DNA from: an uncultured Clostridia bacterium
GTDB taxonomy: Bacteria > Bacillota > Clostridia > TANB77 > CAG-508
Direction: 5' to 3'
Length of the DNA stretch: 64,000 nt
Assembly: GCA_948896235.1 (NCBI GenBank)
Contig: CAQUUC010000006.1
Coordinates: forward strand, 13,523-77,522
The translations under genes and the position numbers were made by a program. Every line of letters begins with the position of its first letter. The stretch's first letter is position 1. Under the pieces are notes generated by a model. The model did no database searches and had not been told where the DNA came from. It was given only the letters and a program-made list of their open reading frames with translations. Shown here in pieces: positions 8,796 through 18,717 of this stretch.

Positions 8796-10379
8796 CTATT
8801 TCTCTACTAAATATATATCACATGCATTCATTCTTTTTATCCATTTATATGATGAACAATTTAGATTCTCTTTTAAAGTTTCTAAACACTCATCATTTTC
8901 TAATCCACCATTTATAAATACTATTATTCCATTTTTAATATCTATTCCGTCAAATACTTCTCTTACTTTTTCTACATTAAATAGCTTTGAATCTAATATA
9001 TACGAATTATCTAATTTAGTAAACATATATATATCATCTAGAAATCTGTTTTGTTCTTTATTAAATATGTATAGTGCTGGTAAATTATGTTTTTCTTCTA
9101 TATATTCTACTATATCTGTTTTATCTTTATAGAAGTACATTAACTCTATATTAAATATTTGTGGAATAAATAACATTACTATAAATAAACAATTTAGAAT
9201 TATGAATGTACTTTTTTTAGATACCACTTTTTCTAAAACTACCTTTAATCCATATATTACAGTTATTACTAGCAGCGGACAAATTGGCATAATATAACGT
9301 GTTTCTTGGTAGGGCGATATTAGAGCAATTATTGTGAAATACATTAATGTTGGTATTAGTAATAATAAGAATTCTTTATTTGTAAATGATATTGTAAGCT
9401 TTTTATTTTTTGCTATTTTCATTATTGCAATAACTGCTATAATAGCTAATATTAGTATTAATATTCCATTAAACACATGATTATTTAATATTACCAAGTA
9501 TTGTCCTAATGAATTCCACATTTGAGGAATTTTTTCTAAACTAGAAATTGCCTCCTGCCCTCTATATCCCATAAACATATGTACAAACGAATATGGGAAA
9601 ATACAAAGCGATATAATTGCTGATACTACCATCATACTGGTATATTTTACTGCATTTTTAACATTTTTGTTTCTTATAAATTTTATCATATATATAACAT
9701 ATAGTATAAATAGAAATACTAGATAATGGTAATGTGTAAGTGAACCTAGTATAATAAAAACCGACATTATACATAAATCTCTTATTTTTAATTCTTGTTT
9801 ATCCAAATTTATAATATGTAAATAACTTATAATAAGTAAATTTAGTGCATTTAATGCGTACATCCTAATAAATATTGTAGTATCTATTGCAGCTAAGGTA
9901 AATCCATTTATTAACACAACTGAAATTGCATATAATTTATTTTTAAAGATTTTATTTGCAACTAAATATATCATAATACTAGTAATTATGAATATAATTA
10001 TATTTAAACATATTCCTGTCCATTTTGAAAAAGAATCTATTGTAAAAGATGCAGCACCTCTTAGTAATAAATAAAATAAAGGTGGATGAACATCATTTTT
10101 TTGATTTTCATATACAGGTGTAAAATCTTTTGCCTCCTCTTTTGATATAGTTAAATAATCCTCATAATACTTATTTTGATGCCAATTGTTATAAAAATCA
10201 TCATTATTCATAATATCTATTTTATCGTAGTTCATAAGTCCATATGAATATCCTTCATCTATATGTAAATAAGGTTTTTCTTTTCCATATTGTATTCTTA
10301 GTGCTACTTGTAGAATTATTGTAAGTATCAATAATCCAATTATAATTTTATCTTTATTTTTTATTATAAATTCTTTCAT
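8796..10379 (-). CDS. GT39/ArnT-like membrane glycosyltransferase
   Basis: Predicted GT-C fold enzyme that would use a lipid-linked sugar and act on the outer face of the membrane. 527 residues with roughly ten hydrophobic helices. The first extracellular loop contains HIDEGYSYGL (acidic catalytic-type motif) and VHPPLFYLLL, both typical of the PMT/ArnT/GT39 superfamily; the C-terminal roughly 100 residues are a soluble domain. Lies downstream of the GT2 gene in the same direction with a weak hairpin between. Substrate unknown: wall polymer, teichoic acid or protein glycosylation are all possible. Confidence 0.75.
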   Translation of the reverse strand: MKEFIIKNKDKIIIGLLILTIILQVALRIQYGKEKPYLHIDEGYSYGLMNYDKIDIMNNDDFYNNWHQNKYYEDYLTISKEEAKDFTPVYENQKNDVHPPLFYLLLRGAASFTIDSFSKWTGICLNIIIFIITSIMIYLVANKIFKNKLYAISVVLINGFTLAAIDTTIFIRMYALNALNLLIISYLHIINLDKQELKIRDLCIMSVFIILGSLTHYHYLVFLFILYVIYMIKFIRNKNVKNAVKYTSMMVVSAIISLCIFPYSFVHMFMGYRGQEAISSLEKIPQMWNSLGQYLVILNNHVFNGILILILAIIAVIAIMKIAKNKKLTISFTNKEFLLLLIPTLMYFTIIALISPYQETRYIMPICPLLVITVIYGLKVVLEKVVSKKSTFIILNCLFIVMLFIPQIFNIELMYFYKDKTDIVEYIEEKHNLPALYIFNKEQNRFLDDIYMFTKLDNSYILDSKLFNVEKVREVFDGIDIKNGIIVFINGGLENDECLETLKENLNCSSYKWIKRMNACDIYLVEK

Positions 10380-10446
10380 TTATATTTCCCCTTTTAAATA
10401 TAGGTTTTATGGTATTTAATTATCCATATTTTTTATTATATAAATA

Positions 10447-10465
10447 GGCTGCATTTTATGCAGCC
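10447..10465 (-). terminator. Hairpin after the GT2 gene
   Basis: GGCTGCAT, TTT loop, ATGCAGCC. The T-run on the minus strand is weak, so it may be a partial terminator. Confidence 0.45.
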
Positions 10466-10488
10466 CTATATTTACTATATAGATTTTT

Positions 10489-11718
10489 TTAAGCAACATC
10501 ATTTATTTTTATATCTCTTACATGTTCTATTTTTTCCCAGCTTGTATCTCTTTTAAATAAACATTTAAAGTTAATTAGAAGCCAAGATCCTAAGAATAAT
10601 GGATAACAAACTAAACCTTTCCACATTGGTTTTATTGGTTTTCTATCTAATACCATTATAAGAATAGCTGTTCCAATTGGTAATAAAAATGTAGGTATTA
10701 AATATCTTAAAATATTTTCAAATAATTCCCAAGCTGTTATTCCATTTCCAATAAACATTATAAAGTTTATTGCAAGTAATACTAAAGTTAAAACAAACAT
10801 TGGTATACTTCCAACTATATATAATAATCCATCAAAATTCATTAAAGTTTTATGCTCTTTAGTTGCTGTTGCTAAGTCTTTTGTATAATTTTGTATACAT
10901 TGCATATGTCCTACAGTCCATCTTGATCTTTGAGACCAGCTTTGTTTAAATCCTACTGGTTGTTCATCATATACAATTGCATCTGTTGCCCAACCAAGTT
11001 TTTTACCTGCTATAATTCTTTTTAAAGAAAACTCTATATCCTCTGTAAGAGTTTTTGTATCCCATCCAGTTGGTTTTATAACATCAAATTTAACCATAAA
11101 TCCTGTCCCATTTATTAATGGAGAAAGTCCTAAATTGTATCTTGCTAAATGATAAAATCTATTCATTGTCCAGTAAAATATTGCATACCCTGCCGAAATC
11201 CAACTATCTGTTGGATTTTTTATATCTCTGTATCCTTGTACAACATCTTCACCTTGACAAAGCTTCTTATTCATATTTTTAATAAAATCTTCATGTGCAA
11301 TATTATCTGCATCAAAAACACAAAAAGCGTCATATGGTGCATCTTCTTCTATTTTTTTATTTAAAAACCATTTTAAAGCATGGCCTTTAGTTTTATTTTT
11401 TTCATCAAACCTCTCAAATACTATAGCACCAGCATTTTTTGCAATTTCTGCTGTTTTATCAGTACAGTTGTCAGCTATAACATATATATCTAATAATTCT
11501 TTTGGGTAATTTTGTCTTTTCAAACTATCAATTAAATTTGCTATAACTGATTCTTCATTATGTGCTGGAATAATTGCCATAAATCTATTTTGTTTATCTT
11601 CTAAAATTGGCTTATCTTTTAGTTTTACAAGCGAACATATACTTACAATTAATTGATATAACCAAAATATTGTTACTATCCATACTAATGCTTGTTGAAG
11701 CACATATAAATATACCAT
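10489..11718 (-). CDS. Family 2 glycosyltransferase, membrane processive type
   Basis: 409 residues. One N-terminal membrane segment, then a GT-A domain: IPAHNEESVIANLIDSL, VIADNCTDKT, VFDADN (metal-binding DxD type), TLTEDIEFSLKRI (catalytic ED) and QRSRWTVGH (QxxRW, the polymerising-synthase signature), then three or four C-terminal membrane helices. This is the layout of BcsA/PgaC/hyaluronan-type synthases without a PilZ domain. It could make a secreted polysaccharide or a glycolipid head group. Upstream of the GT39-like gene, possibly the same pathway. Confidence 0.85.
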   Translation of the reverse strand: MVYLYVLQQALVWIVTIFWLYQLIVSICSLVKLKDKPILEDKQNRFMAIIPAHNEESVIANLIDSLKRQNYPKELLDIYVIADNCTDKTAEIAKNAGAIVFERFDEKNKTKGHALKWFLNKKIEEDAPYDAFCVFDADNIAHEDFIKNMNKKLCQGEDVVQGYRDIKNPTDSWISAGYAIFYWTMNRFYHLARYNLGLSPLINGTGFMVKFDVIKPTGWDTKTLTEDIEFSLKRIIAGKKLGWATDAIVYDEQPVGFKQSWSQRSRWTVGHMQCIQNYTKDLATATKEHKTLMNFDGLLYIVGSIPMFVLTLVLLAINFIMFIGNGITAWELFENILRYLIPTFLLPIGTAILIMVLDRKPIKPMWKGLVCYPLFLGSWLLINFKCLFKRDTSWEKIEHVRDIKINDVA

Positions 11719-11850
11719 TTTTTACTCCTTCATTTTATTTCTAATAATAGTGTATTTAATTACATTTATTATTATACTATTTAGGACAAATTTTTTCAAC
11801 TTATATTCCATAATTAATAATATTTTAATTTTTAATATTATACTCCTCTT

Positions 11851-11888
11851 TAGATTTAATGGACGTGCAATGCACGCCCATTAAATAG
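11851..11888 (-). terminator. Terminator of pnp
   Basis: On the minus strand ATTTAATGGGCGTGCA pairs with TGCACGTCCATTAAAT just after the pnp stop. Confidence 0.8.
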
Positions 11889-11905
11889 TATTTGTTTTCT
11901 AAAGT

Positions 11906-14029
11906 TTAGTCTTCATCATTAATTGTTGGTTCTTCTATATCTTTTTTAGTTAAGTTAATTCTTCCTTGATCGTCAATTTCATATACTTTAACTGTCACTA
12001 TATCTCCAACTTTTAGAACATCCTCTACTTTTTCTATTCTTTCTTTAGATATTTTTGATATATGAAGTAATCCTTCTTTTCCTCCAGGAACTTCTATAAA
12101 TGCTCCAAATGGCATTATTCTTGTTACTGTTCCTTCTACTATTTCTCCTACTTCTACATCTTTTGCTATATCTTCTATCATTTTTAATGCTTTTTTACCA
12201 TTTTCTGTATCGTTAGAATAAATAAATACACGTCCATCTTCTTCTATATCAATTTTTACACCTGTTTCTCCTATGATTTTATTAATCATTTTTCCACCAG
12301 GCCCTATTACATCTCTTATTTTGTCTACATTTATTGTAGTATTTATGATGCTTGGTGCATATTTAGAAATATGATCTCTTGGTTTATCTATTTGTTTTAA
12401 CATTATTTCTTCTAGAATATATTTTCTTGCAACTCTTGTTCTTTCAAATGCTTCTTTTATTATGTCATAGGTTAAACCATCAATTTTTATATCTACTTGT
12501 ATTGCTGTAATACCTTTCTCTGTTCCACCTACTTTAAAGTCCATATCTCCAAAGAAATCTTCTAATCCTTGAATGTCTGTTAACATTATATAATGATTTG
12601 GATCATTTTCATCAGTTACAAGCCCTGTTGAAATACCTGCAACTGGTCTTTTTATTGGAACACCTGCATCCATTAATGCTAAAGTACTACCACATATACT
12701 TGCTTGTGATGTTGAACCATTTGAACTTAATACTTCAGATACTACTCTTATTGCATATGGGAATTCTTCAGCTGATGGTATTACTGGTACTAATGCTTTT
12801 TCAGCAAGTGCACCATGTCCTACTTCACGTCTACCTGGTCCACGAGATGGTCTTGCTTCCCCAACACTGTATGATGGGAAATTGTAGTGATGTATATATC
12901 TTTTAGAGGTTTCTTCATCAATTCCATCTAACTCTTGTTCTTCACTAACCATTCCTAAAGTTGCAACTGATAATACTTGTGTTTGACCTCTTGTAAATAA
13001 TGCACTACCATGTACTCTTGGAAGTAATCCTACTTCACAAGAAAGTGGTCTTATTTCATCTATTTTTCTACCATCTGGTCTTTTTTGTTCTTCAAGTATC
13101 ATTTTTCTAACTGATTTTTTCTCTAATTTGTATAAACTATCTGATATATCTGTTTTCTTCTCTTCTGCTACTTCTTCTCCATATTTTTCTACAAAATATG
13201 CTGTAACATCTTCTGCTAATTTGTCCATATTAGCATCTCTTACTTCTTTATCAACTGCTTGTACATCTTTATACATTCTTTCAGCAAATTCTTTTTCTAT
13301 TTCTTCATATACCTCATGGTCTACTTCAAAGGATTTGTATTCAAATTTTGGTTTTCCAACTTCTGCTTTCATATTAGAAATAAAATCACATAATTTTTGT
13401 ATTTCAATATGAGCTGCTTTAATGCTAGCTAACATTATATCGTCTGGTATTTCATCTGCCCCTGCTTCTATCATTGCTATTTTCTCTTTTGTTCCAGCAA
13501 CTGTTAAAGTTAATCTTGATTTTTCTCTTTCTTCAAGTGTTGGATTTATAACTATTGAGTCATCAACATACCCTACATTTACTGCTGCTGTTGGTCCTCC
13601 AAATGGAATATCTGAAATTGAAAGTGCTGCTGATGCACCAATCATTGCTGCAACTTCTGGTGAATTATCAGGTTCTACTGATAATACTGTTGCTACAACG
13701 CATACATCATTTCTAAAGTCTTTTGGGAATAATGGACGAAGTGGTCTATCTATTGCTCTTGATACAAGTATTGCTTTATCTGCTGGTTTTCCCTCTCTTT
13801 TTAAATAACTTCCTGGTATTTTTCCTACTGAATATAATTTTTCTTCATAATCTACTGATAATGGAAAAAAGTCTATTCCATCTCTTGGTTCTTTTGATGC
13901 TGTAACGTTAACAATAACAACTGTTTCTCCATATCTAACAAGTACACTGCCATTTGCAAGTCCTGCCATTTTTCCTGTTTCTAGAACTAATTTTCTTCCT
14001 GCAAGTTCTGTTTCAAATGTTTTAAACAT
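11906..14029 (-). CDS. pnp: Polyribonucleotide nucleotidyltransferase
   Basis: PNPase, the 3'-5' phosphorolytic exonuclease of mRNA decay. 707 residues, full length. Two RNase PH folds are visible: the first with ETGKMAGLANGSVLVRYGET, the second with RPDGRKIDEIRPLSCE, RGQTQVLSVATLG and the catalytic region GISTGLV / MLTDIQGLEDFFGDMDFKVGGT. KH domain (INVDKIRDVIGPGGKMI) and S1 domain (GTVTRIMPFGAFIEVPGGKEGL) close the protein. Follows rpsO, the widespread rpsO-pnp order. Confidence 0.98.
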   Translation of the reverse strand: MFKTFETELAGRKLVLETGKMAGLANGSVLVRYGETVVIVNVTASKEPRDGIDFFPLSVDYEEKLYSVGKIPGSYLKREGKPADKAILVSRAIDRPLRPLFPKDFRNDVCVVATVLSVEPDNSPEVAAMIGASAALSISDIPFGGPTAAVNVGYVDDSIVINPTLEEREKSRLTLTVAGTKEKIAMIEAGADEIPDDIMLASIKAAHIEIQKLCDFISNMKAEVGKPKFEYKSFEVDHEVYEEIEKEFAERMYKDVQAVDKEVRDANMDKLAEDVTAYFVEKYGEEVAEEKKTDISDSLYKLEKKSVRKMILEEQKRPDGRKIDEIRPLSCEVGLLPRVHGSALFTRGQTQVLSVATLGMVSEEQELDGIDEETSKRYIHHYNFPSYSVGEARPSRGPGRREVGHGALAEKALVPVIPSAEEFPYAIRVVSEVLSSNGSTSQASICGSTLALMDAGVPIKRPVAGISTGLVTDENDPNHYIMLTDIQGLEDFFGDMDFKVGGTEKGITAIQVDIKIDGLTYDIIKEAFERTRVARKYILEEIMLKQIDKPRDHISKYAPSIINTTINVDKIRDVIGPGGKMINKIIGETGVKIDIEEDGRVFIYSNDTENGKKALKMIEDIAKDVEVGEIVEGTVTRIMPFGAFIEVPGGKEGLLHISKISKERIEKVEDVLKVGDIVTVKVYEIDDQGRINLTKKDIEEPTINDED

Positions 14030-14194
14030 AATTCATTTCTCCTTTATTTATTATATTTATATAAATAGATAATATTTCTTAGACTGTAACCTCTATATTA
14101 TATACACGTTTTTTATTTAGTATTTGTAAATATGTATACAATATACAAGCTACTTCTAATTCATATTATCTTTATATACTTATTATAGCATTAT

Positions 14195-14223
14195 AGGACG
14201 TTTAAAATTCCATTAAACGTCCT
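14195..14223 (-). terminator. Terminator of rpsO
   Basis: AGGACGTTTAA, 7-base loop, TTAAACGTCCT, directly after the rpsO stop, so pnp (start 14029) probably has its own promoter or relies on read-through. Confidence 0.8.
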
Positions 14224-14234
14224 AACTTTAAAAA

Positions 14235-14498
14235 TTATTTACGTAGTCCTAACTTTTCAACTATAAGTCTATATCTTTCAACATCCTTTTTAGCTAAGTA
14301 GTTTAGTAAATTTCTTCTTTTACCAACCATTTTTAAAAGTCCTCTTCTTGAATGGTTATCTTTAATATGAACTTTTAAATGTTCTGTTAATTCAGTAATT
14401 CTTTCTGTTAAAAGAGCTATTTGAACTTCTGGTGAACCAGTATCTTTCTCATCTCTTTTGTAAGCATTAATTACTTCTTCTTTTCTTTCTTTTGTCAT
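14235..14498 (-). CDS. rpsO: 30S ribosomal protein S15
   Basis: Primary 16S rRNA-binding protein of the small-subunit platform. 87 residues, normal length (88-89 in most), with DTGSPEVQIALLTERI and the signature HSRRGLLKMVGKRRNLLNYL. Adjacent to pnp as in most bacteria. Confidence 0.98.
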   Translation of the reverse strand: MTKERKEEVINAYKRDEKDTGSPEVQIALLTERITELTEHLKVHIKDNHSRRGLLKMVGKRRNLLNYLAKKDVERYRLIVEKLGLRK

Positions 14499-14605
14499 AT
14501 CCTGACTCCTCCTATAAAATATATTCCTTAAACTGAACTTAAGTGGAGTAATTATCCTTTAGCTAAGTATAAGGTATTTAACCTTTGCTATTATACTACA
14601 TATAG

Positions 14606-14639
14606 AAAAAAAAAGCAAGAGTATTAATCCTGCTTTTTT
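14606..14639 (-). terminator. Terminator of the glutamine synthetase gene
   Basis: AAAAGCAGGA and TCTTGCTTTT arms (one mismatch) followed by a T-run on the minus strand. Confidence 0.65.
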
Positions 14640-14662
14640 GAATAATTTATAATAAGATAACA

Positions 14663-16561
14663 CTATAATAAGTTTTTTACATACTCATCATACAATTTTT
14701 GTAACATTTCCATTTTCTCTCTCAATTCTATTATGTATTCAGATGCTAATTCATAATTATCTTTTTCAAAAGCCCCTAAAATTTTAGCAAATAAACATTT
14801 TCCATTTTCTTCTGTATTTTTGCTAATATATACTTTTAATTTTTCAATTTTTTTCCACTCTTCTTCATCTTGTTTAGTTAATTCAAATAAATTATTAGGA
14901 TTTTTAGTATATCCTATAATGTTTTCTCTACACTCTTTTATTACTCTATGTGCTATTTCTGTTCTCCATCTAGTTAATATTGAAATTTTAATCGAATTTA
15001 TAATATCATTATCAAAAATACCATTTCTTTCAAAAATTTTCATTTTATCACTATATATGTTCAAGTTATTTACATTTTCATATACAGTTTTAGGAGATCT
15101 TCCATATATCTTATTTCTTTGTTCTTCTGTATAATCCTCAAAAACATCTTTTTCTGAACGATATTCTCTATCTTTTTCTAAATAGTCCGCTTCTTCTCCT
15201 GCCTTTTTAGATATTTCTTTTAGTAATTCTTTTTCTGTTTTTTTATTATTAAATACATATTCCATTCCATCCAGCATTGCAAGATAAGATACTGCTATAG
15301 TTACATATAAATTTGAACCTGGATTAGGAGACCTTAATTCAAATCTTGTAGCCTTTGGATTTTTATTATCTCTTATTAAACCAATCAAAACAGATCTATT
15401 TCTAGAAGGTGTATTTTCATCAATACCTAAAGAAGTAACTACCGAAACTGGAGCTTCGTATCCAGGTTTTAACCTGTTTAATGCATCTCTTGTAGATGAT
15501 ATGAAAGGATTCATTACCTCATAATTTTTTAGCATTCCCATTAATGCTCCATATCCTAATTCACTTAAGAAACCACTTTCAGTACTATTAAATAGATTTA
15601 TTACTTTTCCATTATTTAGTACTAGTGCTACTCCTAAATGAGTATGCATTCCATTTCCTGCTACATCTTTTATTGGTTTTGCTAAAAATGTTGTTTCTAA
15701 GCCATGTTTTTTAAATACATCGCTTGTAAGATTTTTTATATATGCTTGATTATCTGCTGCTTGTATAGGATTTGAATATTTCCAGTCAATTTCTAATTGT
15801 TCCATAATATGACTATCTTTTATCTCTGAACCTAGTTTTTGTTTAACTCCTCCTACTTCTTTGTGTCCCATTTCAGGTTCAAATCCACATTTATCCATAA
15901 CCAACAAACAATCTTCTAAAGCATTTCTAACGATTCCATCAATTCTATTCCAATATTGTTCATTTAGGCTCTGAGAAGTTGTAAGTGCTTCTATTTCTGC
16001 TTTATCATTTGGTGTTTTTACCCAAAATTCTAGTTCTGTTGCTGTTGTAAGGGATATATCTTTTATATCAGCTTTGTCAATTCCATATTTTTTTAAATAT
16101 TCATCATTTTCTTTCAAAATTTCTATTATTCTTTTCTTGAAAATCTCTACAGTTGTTTTTAAAATACTTCTTGAATCTACTGGTTTTTTATTATGGTATA
16201 GAAAACATGGAATTAAAATTGTTCCAATTGGAGAATTGTTATTTTCTACTAAAGAATAGTTATAATCTACTACCCAATTTGCTTCTTTATCCACTATTAT
16301 ATCAACCTTAGCATCATTTAGAGTTGATATGCCTGGTAAATTTACAGAAGAACCATCTGTTTGAACAGCTATTCCATTTAAAAATTCATCAATATCTTCC
16401 ATAAAGATTTTAATTGGTATTCTCTCGTCTGTTGAATTTCCTATTAAATCGACGCCCATTAAAGACACAAACTTAATTTCTTTATGTTTTTTTATAATTT
16501 TCTTTAAGCTTTCTTCATTATGTTCTTCTTTTTTAATAACATATATTAAATTATTTCCCAT
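14663..16561 (-). CDS. Glutamine synthetase, long clostridial form
   Basis: Makes glutamine from glutamate and ammonia. 632 residues, much longer than the 440-470 of GlnA type I because of N-terminal additions and a C-terminal helical extension of about 190 residues (after DYLEKDREYRS). Core motifs: TATELEFW (metal site), PEMGHKEVGGVKQKLG, AGNGMHTHLGV (ATP/ammonia region), LKPGYEAPVSV and RFELRSPNPGSN. This long architecture is common in Clostridia. Preceded by a consensus promoter; no GlnR site was recognised. Confidence 0.88.
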   Translation of the reverse strand: MGNNLIYVIKKEEHNEESLKKIIKKHKEIKFVSLMGVDLIGNSTDERIPIKIFMEDIDEFLNGIAVQTDGSSVNLPGISTLNDAKVDIIVDKEANWVVDYNYSLVENNNSPIGTILIPCFLYHNKKPVDSRSILKTTVEIFKKRIIEILKENDEYLKKYGIDKADIKDISLTTATELEFWVKTPNDKAEIEALTTSQSLNEQYWNRIDGIVRNALEDCLLVMDKCGFEPEMGHKEVGGVKQKLGSEIKDSHIMEQLEIDWKYSNPIQAADNQAYIKNLTSDVFKKHGLETTFLAKPIKDVAGNGMHTHLGVALVLNNGKVINLFNSTESGFLSELGYGALMGMLKNYEVMNPFISSTRDALNRLKPGYEAPVSVVTSLGIDENTPSRNRSVLIGLIRDNKNPKATRFELRSPNPGSNLYVTIAVSYLAMLDGMEYVFNNKKTEKELLKEISKKAGEEADYLEKDREYRSEKDVFEDYTEEQRNKIYGRSPKTVYENVNNLNIYSDKMKIFERNGIFDNDIINSIKISILTRWRTEIAHRVIKECRENIIGYTKNPNNLFELTKQDEEEWKKIEKLKVYISKNTEENGKCLFAKILGAFEKDNYELASEYIIELREKMEMLQKLYDEYVKNLL

Positions 16562-16645
16562 ATTACTTCACCCTTTATTATTAATATGCATGATTCTATA
16601 CTATTTAGTTATATTTTCAAGAAAAACTTATGTATTTCTTAAACA

Positions 16646-16674
16646 AATATATAATATACTATAATGTTTGTCAA
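16646..16674 (-). promoter_or_regulatory. Promoter of the glutamine synthetase gene
   Basis: On the minus strand TTGACA, 17 bases, TATATT, about 85 bases upstream of the ATG at 16561. Confidence 0.6.
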
Positions 16675-16714
16675 CAAAAGTACTATTCTTTGATAGAATA
16701 ATTTTATATTTTAT

Positions 16715-16747
16715 AAAAAAAGGCTTCAAACTTCGAAGCCCTTTTCT
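16715..16747 (-). terminator. Terminator of the 97-residue orphan gene
   Basis: GGCTTCG/CGAAGCC stem with flanking A- and T-runs; nearly the same sequence as the hairpin at 17231-17263. Confidence 0.8.
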
Positions 16748-16779
16748 TAATACTTTGGAAAGATGACCTAGTTTATGGG

Positions 16780-17073
16780 TTACCCAAGCAGTTCTTCAAT
16801 TCTTTTTTCGACAGCCTCCAAGAACATCGTGTAAGCAAAGATAACATCATGACTTGCTTTCAACCAGTCTTTTATTACTGCATCCGCCAAGAAATTGTTA
16901 GCGACGTATTCTCCAACACGATAGCGAATTATAACACTATCAGCACTATATGGTGTCATTACAGAACACGCTGTCAAAAATGCCTTTATCGCTGTCCGTA
17001 CTTCCTTTGCAGTATTTTGTGACATAATAACTTTAGGATTGCATTTGTCGTCACAATAATATCTTTCAATCAT
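16780..17073 (-). CDS. Small hypothetical protein, foreign-looking, in-frame CGG
   Basis: 97 residues, soluble, probably helical; family not recognised. Paralogue of the next gene: both begin with an IExYY stretch, share PKVIMSQ-T near residue 15 and NFLAD near residue 60, and end in a basic helix. Codon use is mixed (CGC, CGT, GCG, CGG) unlike the AT-rich neighbours. CGG at 16996-16998 (codon 26) must be a normal triplet for the protein to continue; a +1 shift there would stop after three more codons. Own promoter (TATAAT near 17150) and own terminator. Likely acquired and tandemly duplicated. Confidence 0.7.
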   Translation of the reverse strand: MIERYYCDDKCNPKVIMSQNTAKEVRTAIKAFLTACSVMTPYSADSVIIRYRVGEYVANNFLADAVIKDWLKASHDVIFAYTMFLEAVEKRIEELLG

Positions 17074-17230
17074 TCTGGCACTCTCCTTTCTCCTCCTTCA
17101 AGGATAGCAGCCATCTTTCCATAATTTAAACAAATCGTCAATACAATTATACCATTTTTTTCTTATTTATACAATATTTACATAATTTAAAATTATCTGT
17201 TATATTACTTTTTTATTATATATTTTATAA

Positions 17231-17263
17231 GAAAAGGGCTTCAAACTTCGAAGCCCTTTTCTT
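17231..17263 (-). terminator. Terminator of the 90-residue orphan gene
   Basis: AAAAGGGCTTC and GAAGCCCTTTT arms, 7-base loop; near-identical to the 16715 hairpin, so the duplication included the terminator. Confidence 0.85.
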
Positions 17264-17290
17264 ATAACTTTTGGAAAGGTGATGTATATG

Positions 17291-17563
17291 CTAGTTCACA
17301 AACTCATTAATCTTGCTCCGGATAGCAGTTATGAAAGCCCTATATTCATGCCAACAATGCAATTTTTCTTTTGCACTCTCATCAGCTAAAAAGTTCTCGG
17401 CAATATAACTACCAAGCTCACACATAGAAGCTTCCACCTCATCCATTGATTTTCCAATTTCAAAGCCACTAATTATGCTTTGAAGCTGTATCGCTGTACT
17501 CTGTGACATAATAACCTTTGGTATTCCATTTTCATCCAGGTAATACTGTTCAATCTTATTCAT
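17291..17563 (-). CDS. Small hypothetical protein, paralogue of the neighbour, in-frame CGG
   Basis: 90 residues from ATG 17563, chosen because an AAAGGGG site precedes it and the alignment with the 97-residue paralogue starts there; an upstream ATG at 17581 lacks this support. Shared motifs: PKVIMSQSTA near residue 15 and ENFLAD near residue 58. CGG at 17318-17320 (codon 82) falls in the C-terminal helix; reading it as one triplet keeps the alignment with the paralogue (KRIEE versus SKINE). No known domain. Independent transcription unit. Confidence 0.68.
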   Translation of the reverse strand: MNKIEQYYLDENGIPKVIMSQSTAIQLQSIISGFEIGKSMDEVEASMCELGSYIAENFLADESAKEKLHCWHEYRAFITAIRSKINEFVN

Positions 17564-17784
17564 ATTGCCCCTTTCTCTCACTTGAGATTAAAGTCACCTT
17601 TCCATAATCAACTCCATGATTAACATAATTTTATCATCTTTTCCTTTATTATGCAATATTTTTCGGTATTTTTATAATTATACTTCTTATTCTAAAAAAG
17701 TAGCTATGCACATAAAATATTTTATACTATTATCAAAAAAACAACTAAAAATAAATTTCTAGTTGTTTCTAAAGTTTTTCTAAT

Positions 17785-18140
17785 TGGTGGAGGTGAGGAG
17801 AGTCGAACTCCTGTCCAACAAACCATCCATATAAACTTCTCCGAGCGCAGTTTGTTCTAATTATTCCCAATAAAATAAGTGGACAAACAAACTTATTTTA
17901 TTAGTAGCCTTTATTTACCCACTATTCCCAAAGCAAAGAATAGTTTTGTTTCCTACTAATTCGTCGCCCTTATAAAACCGTAGGCCTTTTTATAAGAACG
18001 TAGCCGCAACTTAGGCAGCTAATGCTAATTCGTTATTTCTAGCGTTTATATTTAATTCCTAAAGTTTTTTAAGTGGCACCTAGGCTCCACTGCTCGCTAT
18101 CTATACTTCAAATTTGCTGTCGAAAGCCAAATACACCCCC
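17785..18140 (-). ncRNA. ssrA: tmRNA
   Basis: Transfer-messenger RNA for rescuing stalled ribosomes. The 5' end GGGGGTG pairs with CACCTCC before the encoded ACCA at the 3' end; GTATTTGGCTTTCGACAGC and the T-arm GGAGTTCGACTCTCC are diagnostic. The tag frame begins at GCT and reads ARNNELALAA then stop, the expected hydrophobic degron ending. About 356 bases. Confidence 0.95.
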
Positions 18141-18264
18141 GAATTTTCTTGCATATTTTATTATACAACACTCTAGTCTTTTTTACAAGATATTTTTCTT
18201 GACTTTATCAATTTCTTAAAATATAATATAACAAATTGTTCATTTAAATTAAGGGAGTTATATT

Positions 18265-18681
18265 ATGGAACTTATTAAAAATTTAATAAAGAAATTTTGT
18301 ACTAAAGAAATTATATTTTATGGAATATTTGGTGTTTTAACTACTTTAGTTAATATCGCCGTATTCTATGTTTTAACACATTTTGTTCATCTAGAAGAAA
18401 ACTTATCAAATGCTATTGCTATTATTCTAGCTGTACTTTTTGCTTATTTTACTAATAGAAAAATAGTTTTTAACTCTACCGCTTCCACTTTAAAAGAAAA
18501 ACTATATGAATTTGGTAAGTTTATATTAGGACGAGCTTTTACAATGATAGTAGAGCTAGTTGGTTTCTTCTTAATGTTTAATATTATGCACATACAAGAA
18601 CTTATTAGTAAAATACTTATTAGTATTATAGTTATAGTTTTAAATTTCTTTATTAGTAAATTTTTTGCATTTAAAAAGTAA
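18265..18681 (+). CDS. GtrA-family membrane protein
   Basis: 138 residues, four hydrophobic helices. The N-terminal segment FYGIFGVLTTLVNIAVFYVL and the mid-protein FAYFTNRKIVF are the GtrA signature. GtrA proteins are thought to flip undecaprenyl-phosphate-linked sugars across the membrane for wall or teichoic acid glycosylation. Starts after a GGGAG site; followed 36 bases later by an M23 endopeptidase in the same direction. Confidence 0.9.
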   Translation: MELIKNLIKKFCTKEIIFYGIFGVLTTLVNIAVFYVLTHFVHLEENLSNAIAIILAVLFAYFTNRKIVFNSTASTLKEKLYEFGKFILGRAFTMIVELVGFFLMFNIMHIQELISKILISIIVIVLNFFISKFFAFKK

Positions 18682-18705
18682 ATATACTGGGCTACTATTT
18701 TAGAA

Positions 18706-18708
18706 CGG
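18706..18708 (+). other. Non-coding CGG inside a ribosome-binding site
   Basis: The Shine-Dalgarno of the M23 gene reads AACGGAGGT, where AAGGAGGT would be usual. Noted because an artefactual C before GG would look the same; on its own it is not informative. Confidence 0.35.
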
Positions 18709-18717
18709 AGGTATCTA

